A DNA stretch of 64,000 nt from Kingdonia uniflora (lineage: Eukaryota > Streptophyta > Magnoliopsida > Ranunculales > Circaeasteraceae). Positions within the stretch are counted from its first letter, which is position 1, and the number at the start of each line of letters is the position of its first letter. A model generated the notes under the pieces. It was not told where the DNA came from, did not search any database, and saw only the letters and a program-made list of their open reading frames with translations. Made by a program: the position numbers and the translations under genes. Where the stretch lies: assembly GCA_014058105.1 (NCBI GenBank), contig JACGCM010000357.1:1-64000 (forward strand), given 5' to 3'. This document shows, piece by piece, positions 20,869 through 31,940 of the stretch.

Positions 20869-22140
20869 TCAAGCAGTAACTGATGACATCGGTAACGATA
20901 AGTCTGCCGGAGGTTGATTACAACATTCCTTTAGGTGCTCAAGCATGTTGACTACCCGCTGCATGTCACCCGGCCTATCATTGGGGTTCTCTTTAAGGCA
21001 CCATAGAGCTGCATTAAATAAAGTAGTCGCTTCCCTCATATCAAATTCAACCTGGGTAAGTCTTTTGTCAATCAAGTCCCGAATTTCCTTCATTTTCAAT
21101 TTATGTTGCATAAATTTGTAAGAATCTGACCATTCCGGTTGTGAATTACGACAGCTGTTGTCATAACGATTGCCATTAATGTCGAAAGAAACATAACTCT
21201 GACCGAAAAACAGATCTAGAAGTACCTTACCGTAGCTAAAATAATCACATTTCTCTGAGATCCCATTGCGCGAGAACCATTCAGGGGCCATATACCCAGG
21301 TGACCCTCTTGTAATTTCTGGATAAAATCGGATATATTCTTCATTCATCAATTGAGAAAGCCCAAAATCGGACAAAATTCCTCGAAGATCTTCAACAATT
21401 ACATCATCTATCCGAATAGCCTGATGTATTAACTTTCGTTTGATATCATGACAAATGGGCTCAAGTAGAATATTCTCCGGCTTAAGATCAAGATGTAATA
21501 TCGGTTGACAGCATTGACGATGAAGGTATATAAGGGCCTTACCAACATCAACGGCAACTTCGTACCTTGATTTCCATGATAAAAATGGACTAGTGGGACT
21601 GTCATTTTTGGGGAAAATCCATTTTTCCAAGGAGCCTATCGGATAAAAATCGTAGACAATGAAAAAAGATTGCATCCCTCCTTTCTCCATATGAGTACTA
21701 TATCCGCGAAGGCGTACAAGGTTAATATGGTCTACACCGGCAATTGCTGTTATTTCCGCTGTAAATTCCCCCTCACCATATTCAGGCCGGACAACTCTTT
21801 TTACCGCCACCGATGTCCCATCATCCAGTTTGCCCTTGTAGACTGCACCCGACCCACCACTACCAAGCTTATATCGAAAGTTATTGGTCGCCTTTTCGAG
21901 GTCTTTGTACTGGAATTCGATAGGGAGTCTAGAAATTCTCTTGTACTCTATTTGAGTTTTAACATGTTGCTTAGTTGCTCCCACATCATCTTCTTGGAAG
22001 ACACATATGATGATGAAGATAATCACTGAGAATACAAATACATGAATGAAGATGAACAATATGCTTTTTGAGAATCCAACATAGAAAAAACCAGCGCCAT
22101 GACGTGAGCGAATGATACTACGAGCGTAATGAGCTTCCAT
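20869..22140 (-). CDS. Receptor-like protein kinase, At5g20050-like
   Basis: 423 residues: one N-terminal membrane segment (about 27-47), then a Ser/Thr kinase domain (about 85-410). Visible motifs are the Gly-rich loop LGSGGSGAVYKG (92-103), VAVK Lys114, catalytic HLDLKPEN (216-223, Asp218), DFG (258-260) and MAPEW (284-288). All catalytic residues are present, so activity is likely. Between PENILL and DFG there are about 20 extra residues compared with the pseudokinase paralogue. The nearest homologue in the window is the kinase part of the fusion at 8046-10580. An ATG at 22154 opens MDQKAWKLITLVV, closely matching the fusion's MDRKAWKIITLVV, but in another frame. A 4-nt difference in the membrane segment means the present product must start at 22140 or at a later Met, unless this is a sequencing error. 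Confidence 0.85.
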   Translation of the reverse strand: MEAHYARSIIRSRHGAGFFYVGFSKSILFIFIHVFVFSVIIFIIICVFQEDDVGATKQHVKTQIEYKRISRLPIEFQYKDLEKATNNFRYKLGSGGSGAVYKGKLDDGTSVAVKRVVRPEYGEGEFTAEITAIAGVDHINLVRLRGYSTHMEKGGMQSFFIVYDFYPIGSLEKWIFPKNDSPTSPFLSWKSRYEVAVDVGKALIYLHRQCCQPILHLDLKPENILLEPICHDIKRKLIHQAIRIDDVIVEDLRGILSDFGLSQLMNEEYIRFYPEITRGSPGYMAPEWFSRNGISEKCDYFSYGKVLLDLFFGQSYVSFDINGNRYDNSCRNSQPEWSDSYKFMQHKLKMKEIRDLIDKRLTQVEFDMREATTLFNAALWCLKENPNDRPGDMQRVVNMLEHLKECCNQPPADLSLPMSSVTA

Positions 22141-22154
22141 GCTTTTTGATCCAT

Positions 22155-23105
22155 TAAATCTAAAGCACTTTTGGCAAGAAATTAAAAAGAGATGGCTTTT
22201 GAAATTGTGTTATCTTTGTATAAGAAGATAACCAAATTGCTTATTTAAGTCTTCACCATAGAAGGTTGTCGGCTGAAAGTTTGACTTCCAAATTTTTTGC
22301 AATATTCTTTATTCGGCTTATTTACATTTAAGAGATGCTAAAACATTTTGTATTTACCCTTTAAAATTTTTCACCGTGTAGATACCTTGTTAATATTTTA
22401 TTTGGCCAAAAACATACAAAATTTTAGACCCTCAAGATAAACTCTGGTTAAGACCTAATACAGTACTACTACTAGTTATACTTTTCTCCATGATGTTGTA
22501 AGATCATAAGATTCTCTTTCAACTGTGAACAGAATGTACATTAGTTTAGGAGGGAAATGTCTACACTCCTATTTAGAAATATAAGGAATCTTCATGCTGA
22601 TAGCTGACACCCTCTTTTTTAATAGGAAATTATTACAAAATTGCATTAACCTTCTAGAGAACATAAACTATTCCAACATGAATTTTACATAAACTATTCC
22701 AACTTACAATAAAGGAAATATTTAGCTTACTTTAGGAGATCCAGAGAACGCGGATCCACTACTATTACAATATGAGGCTTGGCGAGCCTACAGTGCCAAG
22801 CAATGGTGAACGACGATTCAACAGCCGGAGACCACGTAATTTCCAAACGATCCAGAGAAGGCATACATAATTAAGCCATTTTTCATGAGGAGAATAAAAT
22901 AAATCACTTGTCACTACAATCTCACAAAGTGAATACAATGACAATTTCCCCCAATTAGCCATTCAGATCCCCTAAAAGGCACTTTTCCTACTATGGGAAA
23001 AGGGTAGCACCTTGTCACAATAGATGCTTCATGGCTCCAAAACAGGCCTTCTAGTGGCGTTGGATACGTAATTTAGAATTCTAATTTAAATATTATTCTT
23101 GCAGG
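22155..23105. promoter_or_regulatory. Kinase upstream region with a duplicated block
   Basis: The part from about 22400 to 22620 resembles 31685-31930 (shared GACCCTCAAGAT.AACTCT, GTGAACAGAATGTACATTAGT and AGGAATCTT blocks). In both places it is oriented as the 5' flank of a minus-strand gene. No individual promoter element is claimed. From 22736 on, LINE-derived sequence begins. Confidence 0.35.
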
Positions 23106-23510
23106 ACATGACACTACCCATGCAGCCGGCACGGAAGCTGCAGAGGCTATAGCAGTTCTCAGAGGATTGATAGCGGCGAAGGACTTGGGAATAGGGAGAT
23201 TGGTATTTTTGTCAATTGTCAGCGTTTAGTTAAAGCTTATGAGGAGAAATCAGTGAACCTCTCTTAGGGTGCCCTTTCTAGAGCTCCAGATATCATGTAC
23301 CATGCATCTTATTTTGACGAGTTTCGTTTTGAATTTATTAGCAGGACGCACAACATGGATGCGCACTTTTTATTGGTTTGGGGGTTTTGGCCCCTCCGAT
23401 TTGCTGTAACTTGCCTGCTGCGGCGGCTAACTTGATTGACCTTGTATCTCCTATTTCACCCCTCGGGGTCTAGTTTATATATGTTTTCGCTTTAAAAAAA
23501 CAAAAACAAG
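23106..23510 (+). mobile_element. LINE 3' fragment (RNase H-like)
   Basis: The plus strand encodes AEAAEAIAVLRGLIAAKDLG and, after a break, FEFISRTHNMDAHFL. These are the start and end of the RVT_3 RNase H-like domain of plant LINEs. It ends in an A-rich tail (AAAAAAACAAAAACAAG, about 23493-23510). Stops and at least one frame change are present. Confidence 0.6.
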
Positions 23511-24660
23511 TTGAATACAATACTCACTATGCCTAGTATGGGGGCATACCATAAGAAAAAGTGAAGTAAAAAAGGAAAAAACATGGAAAAACTTCACATT
23601 GTCTCCACAACATAGTTGCACTCGACTTGTCATCTTCTCTTTAAGTCATTTATATAGAGGCAAAACGTAAAACAAGAGCTACATTTGAATTGCCAATTAT
23701 AAGCCAAATTGGTTAAAGCCAAATTTCCTTGCCAAATTTGACAACCTATATCACTGGCCAAAAACTCCTGCATAGCTCATTTTTAACAAACTTTCAAAAC
23801 AAGTGATGTGGATGAGGTGTTTTCACTTTGGATTTTGTAGAAATATAGGTTAGTTATTTAGGATTGGATGAAGTGTATCCACTTTGGATGGAAGTATGAC
23901 ATGGAAGTTTTGAAGATGTACTTTTGGAGATTTGAATGCAACCACAAATATTATTTGCCTTTTTTTTTAAGCTTTACACTTTTCTTTTAGTTATCTTTTT
24001 CATCTTTACACCTCCGAGCTCTAAGGTTTAAGAGTACCTCCATCACTATTTTTTCAAGAAAAAGACCAAAGATATCCATGACTATAACAAAGAGGTAGAG
24101 AAATATAGGATCTCCCTGTCTAAGGCTCTTTCCCCTTTAAAGAACCCTTCACAAGACCTGTTAACATTAATTGGGGGGGTGGGGATACAGGTTTTGATCT
24201 GTACTAAACAAATTTGGGTGTCCATTTTGTATTCTCTTTTCATGATATATACATTTATTGATATACCTATTATTCTCCTATAACTTTAGTTCATAGGGCA
24301 TGTAAGAATGGAATCTCAACATGTAAGAATGGAATCTTAACTTTAGTTCAATTTGGGTGTATGCATTTACATCTTTGATCCAATCATATGCTCCAAATTT
24401 TGTTGTTTACTGTTATTTTGGAATACAAGAATATGTCCATTTTGTGTATGCATTTAAGTCCATTTTGTGTATGCATTTACTGTTATATCTTCTTGTGTAT
24501 GCATTTACATAAGTCCATTTTGTGCATCTGTTATTTTGGAATGAGCTTGTCACCCCATTACTCTTTATTGTAGTAACTCTTTACTATGATCCTTGTGGAG
24601 TGTTGTTTCAGTATTCTCCACATTATTTGTAATCTCCAAGGCAATTGGTTATTGTTGAAA
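23511..24660. repeat. Gene-free stretch with short dispersed repeats
   Basis: No gene is seen. Between 24366 and 24535 the motif GTCCATTTTGTG(TATGCATTTA) recurs several times. The same motif recurs at 25540-25680. Confidence 0.4.
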
Positions 24661-24669
24661 CTCAGCACA

Positions 24670-24880
24670 GTCTAACTAGAGTCAGAAAACCACCCAGCTT
24701 TAGTAGCCCTTGCCAGACCTTCTATAACAGCAGTGCACTCTGCTACATAAGCTGTAGTATTTGGCAGATTCACAGAGATGACCTGCTTTGATTGAAGATT
24801 AATCTTGAATTCTGTTATTCATAATGCCAAGACATCCATATTTTTGCCTCCCCGCCCACTGTTTGAAGTATAACCCTCAC
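24670..24880 (-). mobile_element. RNase H-like LINE fragment
   Basis: The minus strand reads VNLPNTTAYVAECTAVIEGL with ARATKAGW after it, typical of the first half of an RVT_3 domain. Only this fragment can be followed. Confidence 0.45.
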
Positions 24881-25529
24881 ACTGGAATTTTTAAGCTACA
24901 AAAGCTAGCTGGCCATGGAAGGTCTGGTTTTGTGTAAAGTTGCATGGTCTGGCATAAGAAAGCAGCCAATTGGATCCACAATGGATTTAAGCAGAGAGGG
25001 GTTAAAAAACTATAAAGCAAACCATAATAACATCTTTTAGCATAAAGCAAACCATAATAGTATCTTTTAGCATCTTTTAACATAACATCTTTTACCATTG
25101 TGATATACTGTATGTAGAATATATTGCTGACATTTTTGTTTTGATCTCTTCATCAGGTTTTACCATCCCTCCAAAGAATAAGAAGGCTCAGCAAGAAGTG
25201 ACTGGTGACCTAAGCCAAGATACTCCCAAACACGCAAAACAACTTAATGGTGAGATGTTGTATACTTATCTTGCATTATGCAAGCGTGAACTTGACACAA
25301 GTAAAGATGCGGGGTCTGGACTTTCGAAATCCTCTTGACACAAGTGACTGGTGACCTGATGCAGTTTCTCAAAGTTTAGCTTTCTATGCATTAGTTTGCT
25401 ATTTTGGATTATCTTGTTTTTCGGATTTATAAACTATGTTGATGTTCGACTATTTGCTATTTTAGACTATGTTGGTTTGTGTTATCTTAAGATTCGTACT
25501 TCAGACTATCTTTAATGCTTATGATCTGT

Positions 25530-25790
25530 ATAAACCATTTTGTGCAATGATGTCTTTTATATGTCAATTCTTTTTTGTCCATTTTGTGCAATAATGTTTT
25601 TTATGTCCATTTTGTATATCCATTTTGTCCATTTTGTGCAATGATGTTTTTTGTATGTCCATTTTGTTTATTTTGTTCGAACAGAGAGGGGCAGACAGAA
25701 GTTTGTTCGAATAGATTTTGAGTCTATTCGAATATGTGAATGCTATGTTAGAATAGACTTTTGTTAATTCGAATATGCTTCAAGTTGTGT
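25530..25790. repeat. GTCCATTTTGTG repeats and TTCGAA cluster (probable LTR remnant)
   Basis: At least four GTCCATTTTGTGCAATGATGTTTT-like units are followed by GTTCGAACAG, GTTCGAATAG, CTATTCGAATATG and AATTCGAATATG. This TTCGAA clustering is seen elsewhere in the window only in LTRs, so a decayed LTR is likely. The ends are not defined. The open frame at 25141-25338 upstream has no recognisable family. Confidence 0.35.
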
Positions 25791-26057
25791 TCTTTTATAA
25801 CAAGGGTATTTAAGACTTTTACTAGTTTCAGCACTTCTTAGAAAAGAAACACCATAACTAATTCAACAATTTAGTATTCAGGATTCAGCACTTGAATTTT
25901 TTTTCTTTAGCACTTGAAAAACAAACGCCACCTTAAGGGGTAATTGTATTGCAATGCTTTCGTCTTCTTCTTCAACCTCTTCAATTAGCTTTTCCATCTT
26001 ATTGCAACCGATTACTCTAAAATCTTCTAATTGTTCACTGCACGGTGCTGTAATTGA

Positions 26058-28140
26058 CTAATTGTTCACTCTAAAATCGTCCCATTCCAGGCTTTCAAAC
26101 CATCGATCATCATCTATTAAAAACTTTTCCAGTTTGGGTATGCTCTTGGGACCAAAAGGGAGCCTCTTCAAATTCGGACATTTTTGTATCTCAATTCTCT
26201 CCAGGAAAGGGCATTCAAAGAGGACATGAGGTAATCTCTTCGAGTGGGAGAAGAAGCTTGTGAGTCTGGATAGGTCCCACAGTTCCACAATCCTTAAACA
26301 GGGTAACAGTATTGTCTTGCTGTCATCTTCTTTTAATTGCATGAGACCTTGAAAGATTCGGATCGGAAAGATGCACTTCAAGCCATGGCAGTATCTGATC
26401 TCAAGCCTTTTACGGTTGGAGAAGATTGGAGATGAATTGATTTCCATCCCTTCCGCTTCCTCTGCTATTGATGAGTGAGTTGCATTCTCATATAGTAAGC
26501 TCTTCCAATTGTTGGAATCTTTGCTCAAATCTAAGGTTACAAGACGTTTCATACCTTCAAAGAAGCCATCTGGGATCTTTCTCAACGATTTGCTACTTGC
26601 CAATGATAAAGTCATAAGTTGCGAGCATTCTGGTACATCAGCAGGGACCTTGTGGATATCGTTACTCATCAACGACAATCGCAAACACTTCCCTGCTTCT
26701 TTTAGTTTTGGCCATTTTTGCAGTCCCAGCCCAGCATACATGATCGACTCGCTTTCATTCTCACGAGCTATCGAAATTGCAGCATCACGAACGATATCAT
26801 GCATTATTACATATCCTTCATCGTCCCCTTTCAACAGCAGCCCAGAAGATACGAGTGTATCCACCATTATATGCAGGTTTCCCCTTGCTTCGCTCAAAGT
26901 TTCTACCTCTCCAAGCAAACCCTCCCCCATCGTGTATCCTACTAGTACATCCATTGTCACCTTGTGATCTTCAGGAAACAAGGCACAAAGCAAGAAACAT
27001 AGCTTGGTTTCGCTTGATTTCAGGAAGTTGTAGCTCATTTTTATTGAAGCGTTTACGATATCCATTTCTTCGCACATGGACTTCCTTAGTTGTGGAATAA
27101 CAGCATCCCAAAAGTGTTTGTCCTCCTTTCTTAAAGTTCTTGCAAGTGTAACAATCGCTAAAGGCAAACCATCACATTCATTAACAATTTTATCGAACAT
27201 CTCACGCAGGGCATCGGAGTCTACATCACCAACTTCCCGTCGAAATAGCTCGAGGGAATCGTTCTTTGATAGTACCTTGACGTCAATGTTCTTTGTGGTC
27301 GTCATGGAATTACATACATCTAATCTCCTTGAGGTGATTATCACTTTGCAACTGACCTCGTCAAGGTCTGTTCCCACATCAGTTAATTCTAATCTCGTCC
27401 AACATTAGAAGGATACTTTTTTCTTGCTTTAATTTCGCCGACAGTTTTGCAGCCCTTGCTGGTATGCTTTGTTCTTTGATTTTTATGTCCAAGCTCTCTG
27501 CGATCTGTGTTTGGATCCCTCTCAAGTCGAGGTTTTGAGAAACCATTGCAAACACAACCTTATCGAAAAGCTTTGTTTCTTCGACTTGTTTGCGTATTTC
27601 CTTTATCAAGGTCGTTTTGCCAACCCCTCCCATTCCGTAAATCCCGATCAAGTTGATATTACTATCTTTCAGTGCTTTGATGACTTTTTTTTTGGTGGCT
27701 TCTCTTGATGCAAAAGCATCAAAATGTTCTGCTATTCTTGGTGAGACAGGTGCAGGATTTCATACACTACTGAAGATTTGTCCCTGTGCAAGGAGCTCGT
27801 CAAGCCTCTTTTCCAATTCTTTGCCAAGGTGCTGACAAGCATAACACCATCCCTCGAAACTGCTATTCATCGATGTAGCTTGATGATCCAAATTCTCCAC
27901 TTCGCCCTGAACTTCGACAACCTGCTCCAGCCAGTATTGGAGAACTTGGAGGATCACATCTCCATTTTTTCGAGCTAAATTGACTTTCATTTTAACATCT
28001 TTTTTCAGCCTTAGCAGATTTTGCACTTTGTTTTGAAAGCCGTTCACATGTCTCTTGCAACGAACATACTAGTTGTTATAAAGAACAGTCGGATTGGCAA
28101 GTTCTTTCATAAGAGTAGCTACAATAGCAGCACCTTCCAT
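26058..28140 (-). pseudogene. Broken CC-NB-ARC-LRR immune receptor
   Basis: A paralogue of the NLR at 5.4-8.1 kb. The ancestral ATG is at 28140 (MEGAAIVATLMKELANPTVL). A TAG stops it at 28069-28071, before most of the coiled coil. The CC continues to QIFSSV, where TGA (27760-27762) replaces a Ser codon. The NB-ARC has GMGGVGKTT (about 27610-27635), but an 11-nt deletion near 27400 removes part of LWxRLEL after kinase-2 and shifts frame. The 26058-27377 frame then carries the RNBS-B, GLPLA and MHD (IMHDIVRD) motifs and a shortened LRR. The LRR jumps from the second repeat to near the C-terminus, losing over 300 residues relative to the paralogue. With two stops, a frameshift and a large LRR loss it cannot make a normal receptor. 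Confidence 0.85.
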
Positions 28141-28326
28141 TGTTGTTGCTCAAGTAGATGAAAATCAAGTATCAATACAGGTATAGAACAAGAATATACA
28201 CTCAACACAGATGAAGTAGTAGTAGACATGTCGGGTAATAAATAAAAAAGTATCCGATATGACGTAAAGCAGTAGTAGCCATCTTCATTGTTATTTGCTG
28301 TAGTTGATGAAAGATAAATGGTTAAG

Positions 28327-29402
28327 GGGGGGAGGATTCGCCTACACTCTCTCCCCGCTACACTCTTCGCTACACTATCTCGTAGCCTCTCATTTTGCCA
28401 ACTCGACAACTCTCTCTCTCCCACTCAGCTTTCTAACTAAAAAAAAAAAAACTCTCTCTCTCTCTCAACTCTGTCACTCAACTCTCTCTCTCACTTGCAC
28501 CGCTCCGACAACTTGTCGCTCTCTCTCTCGCTCAATTTTGAACTCACTCATTGTGTCTCAGTTTCTACTGAGCTCAACAACTCATTCTCTCTGTCAACTC
28601 AGTCTCTTTGTGGATTTCATCCCAAACAGCAGAACCTATCCGTCATAATCAAGTATAAGATTTTGCCTCAGTTACAAGCTTGAAGATGTAAGTTGAAACC
28701 TCCGTCATAAATTGTAGAATGGTTAGAATTCGACAATTTCTTGTCGAATTCTCTAACAATTCAATAATTTATTGTCGAATCCTCTAACTATTTGACAATT
28801 TATTGTCGACATCTCTAACAATTTGATAATTTATTGTCTAATCCTTTAACAATTCTACAAATAAACAATAAATTTCATTTTTGTCGAATTCTACACATTG
28901 TTTCCTTTTTGTTTCTTTTTGTCGATTTTTGGAGTAGATATTGGTAGATGTTCGGATGCCGTCCACTGACCACCTGTTATTCAAGCAAGATCAATAACCA
29001 TGTTACCTCCGTAACACAATTCCATTCGGTTCACGAAATACAGTTTTGACATGGTAATGAAAATAATGAGAGACACTGAGAAAGCTTCGTACCTTAACCA
29101 GAGCCACAAAAAATCAAAGTTGGAGGCTGACAGAGAGTGACTGAGTGGGAGATTCAGTGGCGGGAAACGACGGGAGAGAGAGAGAGATAGAGTAAAATTT
29201 AAATTTAAATTTGGGCGTACAGAGCGATTGAGAGAGAGAGAGAGTCGAGTGGAGAGAGAGAGTTTTTTTTTTTTTTTGTTTATAGAGAGCTGAGTGGGAG
29301 AGAGAGAAATGTTGAGTGGGCAGCTGAGTTGGAGAGATGAGTGGTGAGAGGAGAGTGTAGCGGGTGTGTAGCAACAAAGGGAGTGTAGGCGAATCCTCAC
29401 CC
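28327..29402. mobile_element. Mutator-like non-autonomous element
   Basis: Long terminal inverted repeats begin GGGG(G/T)GAGGATTCGCCTACACTC on both sides and continue, imperfectly, through CT/GA-rich sequence for about 300 bp. The element is flanked by ATGGTTAAG at 28318-28326 and 29403-29411. An exact 9-bp duplication is the signature of the Mutator superfamily. It encodes no transposase. It sits about 180 bp upstream of the ancestral start of the broken NLR. Confidence 0.75.
28727..28900. repeat. Palindromic tandem repeats inside the Mutator-like element
   Basis: Several units of about 36-38 bp contain GACAATTTATTGTCGAAT and CTCTAACAATT. Each unit carries an inverted TTCGACAAT/ATTGTCGAA pair, so single strands could form serial hairpins. 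Confidence 0.55.
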
Positions 29403-29900
29403 ATGGTTAAGAGCTTTCTGTGTTTTGAAAGAGATGATCGAACAACTTTTGGAAATATCGTTTGATAATTATAACTAAAATGGCTTCCTCTCCTAAAGTC
29501 AATGCTTGAGTTTCAGAGTAAATCTGCTTAATGGGTTCTCATGAGTTAGTCCCTGAGATGAGATTGTCAACCTTCATAACTTTATTTGCATTGTATGACA
29601 AATGGGTAGTTACTAATTGCCTCGAGATACTTACCGGGTGCAGATCTAACGCACCAGAATAGTCGACTGTTGCTTGTCGGTGCATTTTAAGCTTAAACAC
29701 CGGCAATTCACGTGATTGGCAGGGTTAGGCATAAGGGTATTTGTAGATTTTGTGAAAAAACAAACAGGTTTGAACTAGGTGAACTCCAGTTAATTGCAGT
29801 TTACTTGAGTCAAACACTACAAATCAAGGACCTATATTTGCATATTTGGTAAACCAAAGTACTTAAGTCTAATATGTTCTTTTTGATCTAAATCACCCGT

Positions 29901-30048
29901 AATTTATTGAACATTACAATGTAAGATATTTAGGAGAAAGTGGGGTTGCTTGCTGAAGAACTACAATAAACAAAAATTTATTGAACATTACAATGTTAGA
30001 TATTTAGGAGAAAGTGGGGTTGCTTGTTGAAGAACTACAATAAACTTT
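29901..30048 (+). repeat. 74-bp tandem duplication
   Basis: Two nearly identical units, 29901-29974 and 29975-30048, starting AATTTATTGAACATTACAAT. Non-coding. Confidence 0.75.
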
Positions 30049-30169
30049 TGTTTAGGTCTGCTCATCACTCTGATCTTTCAAATTTAGTGTGTACATGCGG
30101 TTCCTATCAGAGACAAATCAGATATCTATCTCACTGATCGTCATATTTAGACACTTTTTTTCTTTCTTC

Positions 30170-31940
30170 CGGAAGTCATATTTAGAGGACATTCACTACT
30201 ATGCACTATATGCTGCTTCACACGGCTAGCGATCAGCAGTTGGAGCCGGCTTTGCTCTTTTAAGTTACTTGAACACAGCCAAGAAAAAAAGCTCTAAATT
30301 GGCCCCAAAGACAAACTCTACTCCTACCACGTTTTGTGATCCAACAACCCTTTCATTATCAATTTCTCCTTCTTTCTTAGACCTTTTGATAAACTGAGAT
30401 TAAGTCCTACTACACTAAGCACATTACTTTTCTATTCTATTCTATTCGTGCTGGCATACAAGCAGCCTCCTCGATATAACTAATGTGGTTTTATTATAAG
30501 TTTCAAAGGATGTTGTACGACCACCATTCCTTTGGGAGTTGGGACTGTGAAATGAATGAACATTAGCAAGGAGGAGTTTCCATTGCCCTATTTGAAAATA
30601 AAAGGAATCATCACATTGATAATGAAGCATACTTGGCAGCAGTAGTAGCCATCTCCATTGTTGTTGCTCTAACAGATGAAAATCAATGGAATAAGTATAT
30701 CACTACGGGTACAACAACAAGCATACATATACAACACAAAAGGACACTAAATGCTTGTATTTACCTTGCAGTGCATTGGAAGTGATGATAAAGAACAACT
30801 CTTCTTGTCCTGAGTTTCAATGCTTGCGTTTCAGATTGAATCTGCATAAATGTGATGAGTTCCTCAACCTTCATCTTTTTAATTCTTTAATGTGATAATT
30901 AGGTTTAGTGGGGTTGTTTGCTTGAAGGACTAAAATAAACTTTTGTTATCACTATCATTTTTCAAAATTTTCTAGAATGTCAAAGAAGGTATTGTTGTGT
31001 AGTCCAACCCATGACGAGGCCTATAAACTTAATGGGACTAGTTCTTATCTTGAAAAAGGTAAATAGAGACTTCTAGAAAAGCCTTGTCTTTTCTAATGTA
31101 GTGTGTAGTAGAAAGTTATAGAGAGAGAGAGAGAGAACTTTTGGAAACCAAACTTAAAAAAAACAAATCCATCCATTGGTGTGAGGTGAAGAGAAAAATC
31201 AATTCAAGTATTTTTTGTGCTCTGATCAAGCAACAAAATAAGGTGTTCTCCAACGAGTTTGTCGACAGAAAGGGGATTGAAGGTGTTCTTTAAAGTTGAA
31301 GGTAAACAACATTTAATAACTCTTGTTTGGGCATACAAGGTGCTGAATTTTATTGTAACCCTCACGATTGAAGACGTTTGTTATCCGTTTATTGACATAG
31401 TGGATTCAGATTTGCCCCGTAGTTTTTCTTTGTTTGCTTGCTAGTTTATTTGTCGTTAAATTTCTCTTGCTTATCGTCGAATTACACATAGTGGAAAAGT
31501 CGTGATTTCCCAACATGTCATAATCACACTGAGCATTGTATCTAGAGGCCATTAAACGTAATCAGCAATTGGAGTTGGTTGTGCTCTTTTTTATTTACAT
31601 AGACACAATTGTTAAAGATTCCAAATTGGCCCTACACACGAAGTCTTCTCCTACCGCGTTTTGTGATGCAACAACCCTCTCATATTAAGACCCTCAAGAT
31701 CAACTCTTGTCAATATATAATACTACTATAGTACAGATAAGCATTAAATTTTCATGTTAAGACCCTCGAGATGAACAATATGGTCAAGTTATACTTTTTC
31801 CCGATAAAGTTGTACAAACCATAATATTCTTTTCCGATTGTGAACAGAATGTACATTAGTAAGGATGAGTCTACAAGTCCAATTTCAAATATTAAAGGAA
31901 TCTTTACGCTGATAACAAACACTTTCTTTATTTAATCAGG
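30170..31940. repeat. Duplicated 5'-flank segments of cluster genes
   Basis: About 30170-30620 and 31500-31940 are diverged copies (shared GCAATTGGAGTTGG, CCTACC.CGTTTTGTGAT.CAACAACCCT and AAAGGAATC blocks). The second also matches the upstream region of the kinase at 22.4-22.6 kb. In addition 30640-30740 resembles 28119-28290, the 5' end and flank of the broken NLR. These are traces of past tandem duplications whose gene bodies are gone. No gene is seen in 29412-32398. Confidence 0.5.

Noticed and set aside
28304..28648. Ser/Leu-rich frames in CT repeats (also 28981-29404)
   Set aside because: They are translations of the CT/GA-rich inverted ends of the Mutator-like element.
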